Positions 16,069-24,826 of a DNA stretch of 27,700 bases are shown in pieces (within the stretch, counting starts at the first letter, position 1; every line of letters begins with the position of its first letter). The stretch is from Campylobacterota bacterium (GTDB lineage Bacteria; Campylobacterota; Campylobacteria; Campylobacterales; JALSKU01). Where the stretch lies: NCBI GenBank assembly GCA_013153915.1, contig JAADDL010000046.1, positions 1 to 27,700 of the forward strand, in the 5' to 3' direction. Both the position numbers and the translations under genes were made by a program. The notes beneath the pieces were generated by a model. The model was not told the origin of the DNA, searched no databases, and was given only the letters and a program-made list of their open reading frames with translations.

Positions 16069-18683
16069 GGAGTGTCCTTTAAAAGTTCGTATATCTTTTG
16101 CTTTTTTATCTTGTCGAGTCTAAAGCGGTTGATTTTATTTAGATATGTCGGTATATAAGGCTCGATGGTTCTAATGATATTTTTTTTATCTTCATTGTAG
16201 TATTGCAGTAAGCTTTGGTTGATGTGTTTTAGTCTTATGGACACTTGCTTGCATCCAGGGTCGTCTTTGATGAGTTCGTTGTCTTTTAAGAGTTTTTTAT
16301 AATAAAGCTTTTTCGGTCTGTTGGTCTCTTTGAAAAGTTTTATAATTTTTTTGATGACACTCGGGGTAAAGATAGTAAAATTTTTCTCCTCTATTTTGCA
16401 ATATTCAAGGTAGTTTTTTGCTTTTGAATGTTTAAAATTGTATTCAAATAGTTTCCATGCCGACTCAATCTTTGCCTTTTTTCTTATATCGATACGGCAC
16501 TTTGCGGATAGTTCCTCATCCGTCATTTTATATGACTTGACTCTATCTAACGCTATTTTAAAAGCTTTTGTGATATCTTTTTTCGATATCGGTACGGCAT
16601 AGATAAGTTGATATATGTCTATTTTGGCGTTACTATTTCCAAATATGACACTTTGGGCTATATAGCTTAGAGCTTTTATATACTCTTTTTTGCTTTTTGC
16701 TTTGGGTAGCAAAAAGTATCCGTATGAGAGCATATCGTTGGGGTGCAGTTGCGATATGCCTCTTATGTACTCTCTTTTGGCGCTTTGGTAATCATTTTGA
16801 GCCGAAAAGCGAATCTTGGCTAAAATCTCTTGATTGTAGTCGTTATAACATGATGAGTCTATATATATCTTTACGGCTTCTTGTACAGTTTGTTTGTTTA
16901 GTCTTATTAGGTCTATACTTTTACCTCGAAAAGGGTTGCCAAGACCGTAAAGTTTAAATTTACCGCCGTTTTTTTCTATTTGACTTGTAAATATATTTAA
17001 TTCGCTTCCGAAATTTGGATAGTATCTGTTTTTTAGAGCATTATCTTGCAAATATAGTGCGGCGTTGTTTTTTGCCGTTAAGTTATTTAAAATATTGTTT
17101 GCTATTTTATTGTCTTTGATATATGCGGAGGTTGCTTTATGGTACGGGTCTCTTGCGAAATCTCTATATATCATGCCGTCAATATTTTTACTCATCACCT
17201 CTATACCGTTTTTGGCGTTATAGATGACGCTATTTTTTAAGATACTGTTTCTTAGGGAGTTTCTTATGATGATGCCGTCTATTTTATTTCCGATGATTTT
17301 GTTTTTATATATTAGTTCGTTATCGCTCTCTTGGACGGATATCCCCATATAGCCGTTTAGTGCCGAAAGATTGTCGTATATGAGGTTATTGTTGGATAAT
17401 CTATCGAGCATTATGCCTGCAGAGTGGTTGTTGAAAGTCAAGTTTTGAGCTATTATCGTATTGTTTACCTGTCTTGATATGACTATGCCGTGAGCGTGTT
17501 TCGCTCTTGCCGTTATGTTTCTTGCTATTATAAGGTTGTTTGAGTAGTCGTGAGGGTCAATGTTGTATATGAGATTATCGTGCATTAGATTTCCGATAAG
17601 TGCGCTATTTTTTGATTCGGAGCAGTAAAATCCCATCATATTATCTACCATAGTATTGCCGACATAGTAGCCTTGCGGCATACCGAAGCTATTTAGATAA
17701 GAGAACAAAGAAAATCTTTTGACTATTAAATCTTTTGGAAAATGTAGCAATGAGATACCGAATGTTGCGGAGGTCGAGTGAAAGCCGAGACCTTTAAACG
17801 TGTTGCCGATATAGTAATTTTTTGAGCCCGTAAGCCCTATGATGCATGGACGAGGTTTTTGAAGCCCTATGAGTAAAAGTTCATTTTCGGGTATCTTTTC
17901 TCTTTTATCGTAACTGTTTGTGTTTGAGTTCCAAGTGATAAATTTTGTATTTTTTGCGTAGATATCTCCGTGATTCATGATAAAGACGGGTTTTGGAGTG
18001 GTTTGTAGCAATACGGTCGCATCTTCAAATATCAGCTTTGCCGTAGGCGAAACATATATGGGAGTTTTTAAAATATATCTATTTTTTCCTAATTTGTCGA
18101 TGATTTTTCGATTTGAGATTTTTTTGTATAGATATCTTAAAGAGTATGTTCCGTTGTATAGCACCATAACTTTCGTCGCAAAACGGTGTCTTTTGTAATA
18201 TTTATAAAAACTATATAGGTTTATGGTAGGCATAAATGTTATCTTAGACATATCCACAAAGTCTATGCCGTTGCCGTAGAATCTCTTTGGAAATTTTAAA
18301 AGCAGTTTTTCGGGCGTATATCTTGAGAGGATTTTTTCTATATTTTTAGGTTTTACGCTTGATGGACGGGGAAATATGACATATTGGTCTTTGAAAGATG
18401 CTTTGTGTTTTATTATTTTTGGATTTTTAAAGTTAAAATCCAAACGGTGCAGTGAATCGTTTGCGTCTTGAAATGTTTTGTAGCATCCTACAAAAGATAT
18501 GTTCGAGTCTCTTGATATCTTTTCGTTCAATAGCGGGCATTGGGGTTGTGTATAGTTTAAATTGTCTTTGAAATTAAACGGATAAACGGGGGTAAACAGT
18601 CCCGTTTCGCTCCTTATTGAGTAGCAATAACCGCCAAAAAGCTCTATCGCTAAAAAAAGATACAAAAGACTCTTTTTAAGCAT
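16065..18683 (-). CDS. algG: AlgG-like mannuronan C5-epimerase, extended
   Basis: Converts D-mannuronate to L-guluronate in the polymer during passage through the periplasm. It has a signal peptide (about 1-22), and the central part (about 230-560) is a right-handed beta-helix with repeated N-x-I/L-x-x-N turns. The catalytic signature DPHDYS (376-381) and the downstream AHGIVISRQV with H398 and R404 match AlgG. At 872 residues it is much longer than Pseudomonas AlgG (about 540): an N-terminal extension holds a half SPOR-like stretch (FVGCYKTFQDANDSL, 64-78), and a C-terminal helical region of some 270 residues looks Sel1/TPR-like (ALSYIAQSVIFGNSNAKI). It overlaps the alg44 stop by 1 bp. Confidence 0.88.
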   Translation of the reverse strand: MLKKSLLYLFLAIELFGGYCYSIRSETGLFTPVYPFNFKDNLNYTQPQCPLLNEKISRDSNISFVGCYKTFQDANDSLHRLDFNFKNPKIIKHKASFKDQYVIFPRPSSVKPKNIEKILSRYTPEKLLLKFPKRFYGNGIDFVDMSKITFMPTINLYSFYKYYKRHRFATKVMVLYNGTYSLRYLYKKISNRKIIDKLGKNRYILKTPIYVSPTAKLIFEDATVLLQTTPKPVFIMNHGDIYAKNTKFITWNSNTNSYDKREKIPENELLLIGLQKPRPCIIGLTGSKNYYIGNTFKGLGFHSTSATFGISLLHFPKDLIVKRFSLFSYLNSFGMPQGYYVGNTMVDNMMGFYCSESKNSALIGNLMHDNLIYNIDPHDYSNNLIIARNITARAKHAHGIVISRQVNNTIIAQNLTFNNHSAGIMLDRLSNNNLIYDNLSALNGYMGISVQESDNELIYKNKIIGNKIDGIIIRNSLRNSILKNSVIYNAKNGIEVMSKNIDGMIYRDFARDPYHKATSAYIKDNKIANNILNNLTAKNNAALYLQDNALKNRYYPNFGSELNIFTSQIEKNGGKFKLYGLGNPFRGKSIDLIRLNKQTVQEAVKIYIDSSCYNDYNQEILAKIRFSAQNDYQSAKREYIRGISQLHPNDMLSYGYFLLPKAKSKKEYIKALSYIAQSVIFGNSNAKIDIYQLIYAVPISKKDITKAFKIALDRVKSYKMTDEELSAKCRIDIRKKAKIESAWKLFEYNFKHSKAKNYLEYCKIEEKNFTIFTPSVIKKIIKLFKETNRPKKLYYKKLLKDNELIKDDPGCKQVSIRLKHINQSLLQYYNEDKKNIIRTIEPYIPTYLNKINRFRLDKIKKQKIYELLKDTP

Positions 18684-19801
18684 TATCTTTTTCCGGACTC
18701 TTTGTCTATCTGATACCAGTCGTACTTATTTAGTAGCGTATCTATAGTGATGACCGCACTTGTTCCTATAAACTCCTTGGGAGGTTGAAAATCTATCGGT
18801 TTTAAGAGTATTTTGTCATAATTTCTAGCTTGATTATATATATTTTCCAAAGGTCTTGTATGCTCTTCTATCGGCTTGTACGGAAATTCGGCTTTTACCA
18901 CTTTTGCGTAAAATTTCTCTCCGTTTAAAAGTTGAACTACGGCGATATCCCCCTCTTTTATCTTAAAAAGGTCTTTATGCAGGATATTTGCCGTCAAGTA
19001 TATCTCGTAGTTTTTTTCCAATATCACAAAAACAGGTTCCCCCACATTTCTAAAGTCGCCGTTGTGAATCATAATTTTGTAAAGTATTCCGTCAAGCGGG
19101 GATTTGACGGCTTTTATGCCTCCATACATCAAGTGAGCGTACATTAGCGCTTGAGTGGTGTTTATCTCTTCGTTCGGTTTAAAATCTTTTGCAAATTCTA
19201 TATATGAAGGGGAGGGCGCTCGTATGATAGTCATATTCGTATCGAAAAAGGCGTTTTCACTCTTTACGATATATGTTCTTTGGTACATAACAAATAGCAA
19301 AAACAGAAGTAAAAAGATGATGAAAGACCATAGTATCAACAGCACCAAGATAGACTTTTTTTTATCAATTTTTGTCTTTTTCTCTTTTTTGTGCATAAAA
19401 TTGGCTCTTGTGACCGCATGGATAATGTCATCTTCGGTGATTATATCTCCCGAGAGATACGATGAAATGATTTGGTTTAGTATGGAGATTTGCTGAGGTG
19501 TCAAATCCGTAAATCTAACGCCTACTATATTGTCCGACCTTTTAGATACGAATTCTAGTTTTAGATTGTCTATAACCGTTTCAAAGTCGTCAAACCTAAA
19601 TATCATTTTTGCGGTTAAACTCTTTTTTTTGAAGAGTTCTTCGGATAAACCCTCTATGCCGGCGCCCGAAACGGACCAGTCATAAACTCTATATTTTTGC
19701 CCCTCTATCTCTATGGTTGCGGGTATTTTGTACCTAGCGTGCTGTCTTGTAAGTTCCGCCTCATGTACGATTTGACCCTCTTTGTGACTATCTTTACCCA
19801 T
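18683..19801 (-). CDS. alg44: Alg44-like c-di-GMP-binding polymerisation co-factor (PilZ + HlyD-like)
   Basis: Inner-membrane partner of the Alg8 synthase, 372 residues. The N-terminal PilZ domain has the c-di-GMP-binding motifs intact: RQHAR (19-23) and DWSVSG (41-46). A single membrane helix follows at about 150-173 (ILVLLILWSFIIFLLLFLLF). The periplasmic part resembles a membrane-fusion (HlyD) protein, with SPLDGILYKIMIHNGDFRNVGEPVF as the lipoyl-like half and VQLLNGEKFYAKVV after it. PilZ-TM-HlyD is the diagnostic architecture of Alg44. Polymer synthesis is therefore expected to be switched by cellular c-di-GMP. AGGAG lies 7 nt before the ATG and overlaps the alg8 stop region. Confidence 0.92.
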   Translation of the reverse strand: MGKDSHKEGQIVHEAELTRQHARYKIPATIEIEGQKYRVYDWSVSGAGIEGLSEELFKKKSLTAKMIFRFDDFETVIDNLKLEFVSKRSDNIVGVRFTDLTPQQISILNQIISSYLSGDIITEDDIIHAVTRANFMHKKEKKTKIDKKKSILVLLILWSFIIFLLLFLLFVMYQRTYIVKSENAFFDTNMTIIRAPSPSYIEFAKDFKPNEEINTTQALMYAHLMYGGIKAVKSPLDGILYKIMIHNGDFRNVGEPVFVILEKNYEIYLTANILHKDLFKIKEGDIAVVQLLNGEKFYAKVVKAEFPYKPIEEHTRPLENIYNQARNYDKILLKPIDFQPPKEFIGTSAVITIDTLLNKYDWYQIDKESGKR

Positions 19802-19810
19802 TATTTTCTC

Positions 19811-21328
19811 CTATATCCAATCGAAATATGCCCATAAATCATCGAAATTTATATTTTGAACTAAAAAGTTCACGATTATCAAGAAAAATAGAAATTGCGC
19901 CAAAAGCATACTATTTGAGCTAAATATCTGATACCAGGCGCTAAATCTATCTCCCGCACTCAATTTTGTCTTTTGCCTTGTCCATGACTGTTTGTATAGA
20001 TGATTCCAGATATATATCTTGACAAACGAGCCTACTATCTGGTTGTAGTACAAAAAAAACGGCCAGCTTGGCAAGATATCCTCCCTGGATGTTCTATAAG
20101 CGAATGTCATCAAAAGCCTACTTAGTAAAACCCACCAAAGATATGCTCCAAATACATACGCTCCCCAGTGAATAGCGCCGAAAAACGCTATAAATAGACC
20201 GTATGGAGATGTCCACATGGTAAATCTTTGGTCCCACAGAGCGTACCAAGCGTATGAGCCAAGCACCTCTTTTGGTACGTCAAGCGCTCTTTTGTTTGTT
20301 CGGTATTGGTTTCCAAACCATCTTTGCATAAGCATAAGCGAGCCGATAAAATAGTTTTTGTGAGGTATCTCCTCTATAGTGTAGACCATCACATCGGGAA
20401 CATATAGCATATCCCATCCGTTTTTTATCACATAGTACCAGCTTGATTTGTCGTCTCCGGTTAAAAATCTAAACCTTCCAAGCCTCCAGTGTTCTATAAA
20501 ATCGTTTTGTACGGTATCGACAAATTCTCTATCGGCGACTATGTTGGCTCTTATCATGGACATTCTGCCGGTGAGCGTAAGAACTCTGTTTGATAACGCC
20601 AAAGAGGACATATTGACATTTCTTTGGGCAAATCTTAGTCTATACCATCTTCTGTATATATTTGTGACAAAATCTTTTCCGTCGAGTCTGGCGTCCTCAT
20701 CCGTCGTCAACGCTCCTAATTTTTCGTTGAGTCCGAAAAGTCTTGCCGATTTTCTTAAAGTTCCCGTAGATAGTATCGAATCACCGTCCACAACGGCGAC
20801 TACGGACCTAAAAAGATTGACCGGAGAGTTCGCTATCACTCTAAAGCCGACGGATAGTCCGTCTCTTTTGCCCGTACCGGCTATCTTGGAGATGATAAGT
20901 TTTACTCTTTTTGGAGGGTTTAACTCCAAAAATATTTTTCTAACAAGCCTCTCTTCGCTCATCTCCACTATAGAAGCTATAAGGGTGACATCATATCCGC
21001 ACTCTATAGCCTCTTTGATAGCGGCTCTGTAGACTTCGGCGGAAACGCTTGTACCTATCCTAAAAGTGGTTATCAAGATAAATATATGCTCGGGGTCGAT
21101 ATCGTCATTTGAGTTTTGCTCCATTTCTCTTATCTTTTTAAATCTAATCTTTTTATATATCAAAGACCTGGCGATATTCAAAGAGAACCAAGTGTATCTC
21201 CATATACCGACAAGTCCCAAGAAAAATATCAATTTTCTTGCATATGGGTCAAACTCTTGATACGGTATCAAAAAGCCTATGATAAGGATAAACAAGATGT
21301 AGATAAGAAAATATAGAGCCGTTTTCAC
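19811..21328 (-). CDS. alg8: Alg8-like family 2 glycosyltransferase (mannuronan synthase)
   Basis: The inner-membrane polymerase that transfers mannuronate from GDP-mannuronate, 505 residues. Two N-terminal helices (about 3-22 and 33-50) precede a GT2 domain with DGDSIL (181-186), TTDEDA (208-213), TGDDKS (290-295) and QRWFGN (335-340), the D, D, TED-like and QxxRW-like positions of processive synthases. Further membrane helices lie after 355 and near the C-terminus (MLLAQFLFFLIIVNFLV). The start codon is GTG (21326-21328), with AGGAG about 10 nt upstream, a longer spacing than usual. It lies between algD (13 bp) and alg44 (9 bp), as in Pseudomonas. Confidence 0.92.
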   Translation of the reverse strand: MKTALYFLIYILFILIIGFLIPYQEFDPYARKLIFFLGLVGIWRYTWFSLNIARSLIYKKIRFKKIREMEQNSNDDIDPEHIFILITTFRIGTSVSAEVYRAAIKEAIECGYDVTLIASIVEMSEERLVRKIFLELNPPKRVKLIISKIAGTGKRDGLSVGFRVIANSPVNLFRSVVAVVDGDSILSTGTLRKSARLFGLNEKLGALTTDEDARLDGKDFVTNIYRRWYRLRFAQRNVNMSSLALSNRVLTLTGRMSMIRANIVADREFVDTVQNDFIEHWRLGRFRFLTGDDKSSWYYVIKNGWDMLYVPDVMVYTIEEIPHKNYFIGSLMLMQRWFGNQYRTNKRALDVPKEVLGSYAWYALWDQRFTMWTSPYGLFIAFFGAIHWGAYVFGAYLWWVLLSRLLMTFAYRTSREDILPSWPFFLYYNQIVGSFVKIYIWNHLYKQSWTRQKTKLSAGDRFSAWYQIFSSNSMLLAQFLFFLIIVNFLVQNINFDDLWAYFDWI

Positions 21329-21341
21329 CTGTTTTTATCTC

Positions 21342-22658
21342 CTAAACTATCCTAAAGTAGTTATCTTGTGAGATTATGTCCTCAACAGCCGCCACGTCTA
21401 TCACTATTTTATCTTTATATTTTTTATAAAGCCCTTTAAATCTATCCTCTTTGTTGCCTATTATCAAAACTTCGGAGTTTGCTATAACATTTTGCAAATC
21501 ATCGCTCAATCTTTCGTTGATATGACTTAGTTCTCCCTCCAAAAGAGATTTTGCCGAAGCGTCATTTTTTGCTTTAACTACGGTATCGTCATAAATCGCC
21601 ACACTATATCCTTTGCCTATAAGCATCTCCGCTAGTTCAAGCATGGGAGATTCTCTCAAGTCATCGGTTCCGGGTTTGAAACTAATCTTTAATATACCTA
21701 TTTTTCTCTTTTTTAGGGGTTTGATGTAGCTATTGAAAACTCTTTTTATCTGATATTCGTTGCTCTGCATCAATGAATTTAGCAAAGGGGTATTTTCGTC
21801 TATCTCTTTTGCCTTGTAGGTAATGGCTCTGACATCTTTAGGCAAGCAACTACCCCCAAAGGCAAAGCCCGGTTTTAGATAGTAGCTTGATATGTTTAGC
21901 TTTCTATCCGCACAAAATATATCCATAACTTTGTGAGAGTCTATTTTAAGCTTGGAGCAGATTAAGCCTATTTCGTTTCCGAATGTTACTTTGGTGGCAT
22001 GCCAAGAGTTGTCGGCATATTTTACCATTTCCGAAGTCTCTATCTCGGTTTTAAACAAAGGCGACTCTTTCGTGTCTATAAATGAGTAAAGCTCTTCAAG
22101 TATATCGGCGGTTTTTTCGTCGCTTGCCCCTATGACCGTTTTTGGCGGATGGTAAAAATCCCAAATAGCCGTGCTTTCTCTTAGAAATTCGGAGTTTGAA
22201 GCGTATCCGAAATCAACTCCGACTTTTTTGCCGGAATATTGTTCGACTATAGGTATCACCACCTCTTTTCCAGTGCCCGGAAGCACCGTACTTCTCATGG
22301 CTATCACATGAAATTCGTTTTTATCCTTTAGCGACAATCCTATCTCTTTTGAAACCTCTTTGATATATCTTAAATCTATGCTACCGTTTTCTCTTGAGGG
22401 TGTGCCGACGGCTATAAAAGTTATTTGAGTTTTCTTAACGGCACTTTTCAAATCCGTAGATGCCTTCAATCTTCCGTCTTTTACATTTTTTTCGATAAGT
22501 TTATCCAAATCCTTTTCTATGATGGGAGTTTTGCCTCTGTTTATAAGCTCTACCTTAGTATCGTCTATATCTACGCCTATAACATTGTGTCCTTCATTGG
22601 CGAGTGCGGCACTGCATACCGCTCCGACATATCCCAATCCCACTATCGAAATATCCAT
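21342..22658 (-). CDS. algD: GDP-mannose 6-dehydrogenase AlgD
   Basis: Oxidises GDP-mannose to GDP-mannuronate with NAD, the committing step of alginate synthesis; cytosolic, 438 residues (Pseudomonas AlgD has 436). It has the Rossmann GLGYVG (7-12), EFLRESTAI (157-165), and the catalytic Cys271 in GFAFGGSCLPKDVRAITY. SCLPKD rather than the SCFPKD of UDP-glucose dehydrogenases, and LNISSYYLKPGFAFGG just before it, favour GDP-mannose specificity. The ATG has AAAGGA upstream, within the end of the lyase gene. It is third in the operon here, whereas it is first in Pseudomonas. Confidence 0.93.
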   Translation of the reverse strand: MDISIVGLGYVGAVCSAALANEGHNVIGVDIDDTKVELINRGKTPIIEKDLDKLIEKNVKDGRLKASTDLKSAVKKTQITFIAVGTPSRENGSIDLRYIKEVSKEIGLSLKDKNEFHVIAMRSTVLPGTGKEVVIPIVEQYSGKKVGVDFGYASNSEFLRESTAIWDFYHPPKTVIGASDEKTADILEELYSFIDTKESPLFKTEIETSEMVKYADNSWHATKVTFGNEIGLICSKLKIDSHKVMDIFCADRKLNISSYYLKPGFAFGGSCLPKDVRAITYKAKEIDENTPLLNSLMQSNEYQIKRVFNSYIKPLKKRKIGILKISFKPGTDDLRESPMLELAEMLIGKGYSVAIYDDTVVKAKNDASAKSLLEGELSHINERLSDDLQNVIANSEVLIIGNKEDRFKGLYKKYKDKIVIDVAAVEDIISQDNYFRIV

Positions 22659-22659
22659 T

Positions 22660-23376
22660 TCAATCCTTTATAATCAATTTATCAAATAGTACTTTAGCGC
22701 AACCGATATCTTGCATATATACGCCCGCTTTAAAGTAGTTGTAGTATTGTTTCCAATATCCTACATACATATCAACCTTTTTTGTATTGTTTATGTAGAT
22801 TTTTAGCATATTGTTCGCTACCGTAATCTTGACGTCAAAAAATGTTTTTGGCATCTTTCCCAAATCTATCTTTTTATAGTGGCTAAATTTGCTCCAATTT
22901 AACCTAACTATAGCCCAAATATGCCCCTTTTTGCCTTTTAGCTTCTTATACCAAACAACCCTAAGCAGAGGTTTGTTTATCGTCGGTCTATCTTTTAGGG
23001 TGCTATCGGCGTGTATTTGTAAAAATGTAAACTCCCTTTTGGAATTTAGAGGAAATAGCTTTACTCTTGCTTGGAGGATTTTTTCGTTTTCGTCGCTAAC
23101 TTTCCATATATTTTTCGCTCTTAGTTCACTTCTGTTACGCTCTCCGCACATTTTAAAGACCATATATCTTCTATCTTGCAAATAAAAAAATTTATTTGAA
23201 TACGCTTCAAAATCCCCGTATTTTCTGCCGAACATCGGATCATAAGGGCTTGAGGGCGCTTGTAGTTTGGATTTGTTTAGTATATCTTTAAACTTATCCA
23301 AAGAGTACGGCGAGTCGTGCGCAAAAGATAAAACGGCTATGATAAAAAGCGATAAAAATGCTTTAAACCCTATCAT
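22660..23376 (-). CDS. Polysaccharide lyase family 7 alginate lyase
   Basis: A secreted lyase, 238 residues, with signal peptide MIGFKAFLSLFIIAVLSFA. All three PL7 (alginate_lyase2) motifs are present: RSELR (82-86), QIH (120-122) and YFKAGVYMQ (214-222), which include the catalytic Gln, His and Tyr. It cleaves uronic acid polymers by beta-elimination. Within the operon it takes the place of AlgL (a PL5 lyase in Pseudomonas), which clears polymer from the periplasm; a role in trimming or detachment is inferred. The start is the ATG at 23374-23376, with GAGG 6 nt upstream; the ATG two codons earlier abuts that site. It overlaps algA by 14 bp. Confidence 0.9.
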   Translation of the reverse strand: MIGFKAFLSLFIIAVLSFAHDSPYSLDKFKDILNKSKLQAPSSPYDPMFGRKYGDFEAYSNKFFYLQDRRYMVFKMCGERNRSELRAKNIWKVSDENEKILQARVKLFPLNSKREFTFLQIHADSTLKDRPTINKPLLRVVWYKKLKGKKGHIWAIVRLNWSKFSHYKKIDLGKMPKTFFDVKITVANNMLKIYINNTKKVDMYVGYWKQYYNYFKAGVYMQDIGCAKVLFDKLIIKD

Positions 23377-24751
23377 ATTCATCCTCGTATCTTATGATAT
23401 CGTCTTCTCCAAGATACTCTCCCACTTGTATCTCTACGATTTTCAACGGCACTTGCCCGGGGTTGGATAGCCTATGTTTTTGCCCTATTGAGATATATGA
23501 GGATTCGTTAGGTCGTAAAAGAAAAGTATCGTCCTCTTTTGTGACTTCGGCTATACCTTTTACGACAACCCAATGTTCGCTACGGTGCATATGCTTTTGT
23601 AAAGATAGTTTTTTGCCCGGGTTTACCGTGATGATTTTTACCTTAAAGTTAGGATACTCTTTTAGTACGGTATATTTCCCCCAAGGTCTATAGACGCTTC
23701 TTCCGAACTTTATCACTTCGGGGTTGGTTTTTTTAAGCTTTTGAACTATCTCTTTGATGCTTTGAGAATCTCCCCTTTTTGTTACCAGTAAAGCGGTAGG
23801 GGTATCTATAACGATAGTGTCGTCTATATCTTTTAGCACGATTTGTTGTTTGTATCTTCCGAAGACAAGGTTTTTTTTCGAATCTATAGCCAAAAGTTTT
23901 TCGTTTTGCGTGTTTAGATTTTCATCTTTAGGTAACACTTCATAAAGCGAGTCAAAATCCCCGACATCTTTCCAGTCTATATCGGAAACGACCGTCTTTA
24001 TCTTTTTGCTATGCTCCATAACCGCATAGTCAATGCTTTGGTCTTTTATCTGAGACATATCTTCTTTGTTTATCCTGATATAATCTCTCTTTTTCGAATT
24101 TTCGTAAGCCTTTTTAGAGGCTTCGTAGATATCGGGCGCATAGTTTTTTAACTCTTGAAGATAGGTTTTGGCTTGAAACATAAACATCCCGCTATTCCAA
24201 AAATAGTCGCCTTCTTGTAGATATCTTTTTGCGGTAGCGATATCGGGCTTTTCAGTAAAAGAGGCTACCTCACAAACCCTATCTTCGCAATTTTTCGTTT
24301 TGATGTATCCGTATCCCGTATTGGGTGTTGTCGGCGTTATCCCAAAGGTCACCAAATACCCCCTTTGGGCTTCTTTTTTAGCTTTTGATACGGCGTTTTT
24401 ATAATTGTCGTCGCTTTTTATCAAATGGTCGGAAGGTGTGACGAAGAGTATCTCGTCCTCATCTACGCAAAAAGCGCTAAAAGCTATCGACGCGGCGGTA
24501 TTTCTACCCATAGGTTCAATAACGGACGTATAGTTTTCGATACCCGTCTCATCAAGTTGGTCGGTAGCTAAAAAGTATTGATTTTCGTTTGAGACGATGA
24601 TAAAGTTGTCGCAAAAAGCGCTATTTCTTTTGATAGTCATTTGAAAAAGAGAGTCATCCTCAAACATCTTTAAAAACTGTTTCGGTAAATTTTCTCTACT
24701 GATAGGCCAAAGCCTTGTTCCGCTTCCGCCGCACAATATAGCGTTTGTCAT
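23363..24751 (-). CDS. algA: Mannose-1-phosphate guanylyltransferase / mannose-6-phosphate isomerase
   Basis: A bifunctional type II PMI-GMP enzyme, 462 residues, that isomerises fructose-6-P to mannose-6-P and makes GDP-mannose from mannose-1-P. The N-terminal nucleotidyltransferase has GGSGTRLWPISRENLPKQFL (8-27), VTPSDH and GYGYIKT. The C-terminal cupin isomerase (about 355-462) has PWGKYTVL, the metal site QKHMHRSEHW (385-394) and GQKHRLSN. Phosphomannomutase (AlgC) is not in the window, as in Pseudomonas, where it is unlinked. It is the first gene of the operon, with AAGGG about 5 nt before the ATG. The enzyme could also feed other GDP-mannose sugars. Confidence 0.93.
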   Translation of the reverse strand: MTNAILCGGSGTRLWPISRENLPKQFLKMFEDDSLFQMTIKRNSAFCDNFIIVSNENQYFLATDQLDETGIENYTSVIEPMGRNTAASIAFSAFCVDEDEILFVTPSDHLIKSDDNYKNAVSKAKKEAQRGYLVTFGITPTTPNTGYGYIKTKNCEDRVCEVASFTEKPDIATAKRYLQEGDYFWNSGMFMFQAKTYLQELKNYAPDIYEASKKAYENSKKRDYIRINKEDMSQIKDQSIDYAVMEHSKKIKTVVSDIDWKDVGDFDSLYEVLPKDENLNTQNEKLLAIDSKKNLVFGRYKQQIVLKDIDDTIVIDTPTALLVTKRGDSQSIKEIVQKLKKTNPEVIKFGRSVYRPWGKYTVLKEYPNFKVKIITVNPGKKLSLQKHMHRSEHWVVVKGIAEVTKEDDTFLLRPNESSYISIGQKHRLSNPGQVPLKIVEIQVGEYLGEDDIIRYEDEYDRV

Positions 24752-24776
24752 ATATACCCTTATATAATTTTTCTTT

Positions 24777-24782
24777 ATTATA
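24777..24782 (-). promoter_or_regulatory. -10 box for the alginate operon
   Basis: On the minus strand, TATAAT occurs 26 bp before the algA ATG, preceded by an A/T-rich run. This is the only promoter-like sequence found in the 75-bp gap and the only inter-gene gap above about 15 bp in the operon, so all eight genes are probably transcribed from here. Confidence 0.5.
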
Positions 24783-24826
24783 TCTTTTTTTCTTAAATAA
24801 AAAGATAAAACGGCTTCAAAATAGGC

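Noticed and set aside
16697..18198. N-rich repeats in the algG region as a tandem DNA repeat
   Set aside because: The periodicity is at protein level (beta-helix coils with N-x-I turns); the DNA itself does not repeat.
20448..21032. Long plus-strand open frame (194 codons) opposite alg8
   Set aside because: It lies wholly inside a well-supported glycosyltransferase gene on the minus strand, has no ribosome site and shows no domain-like sequence.
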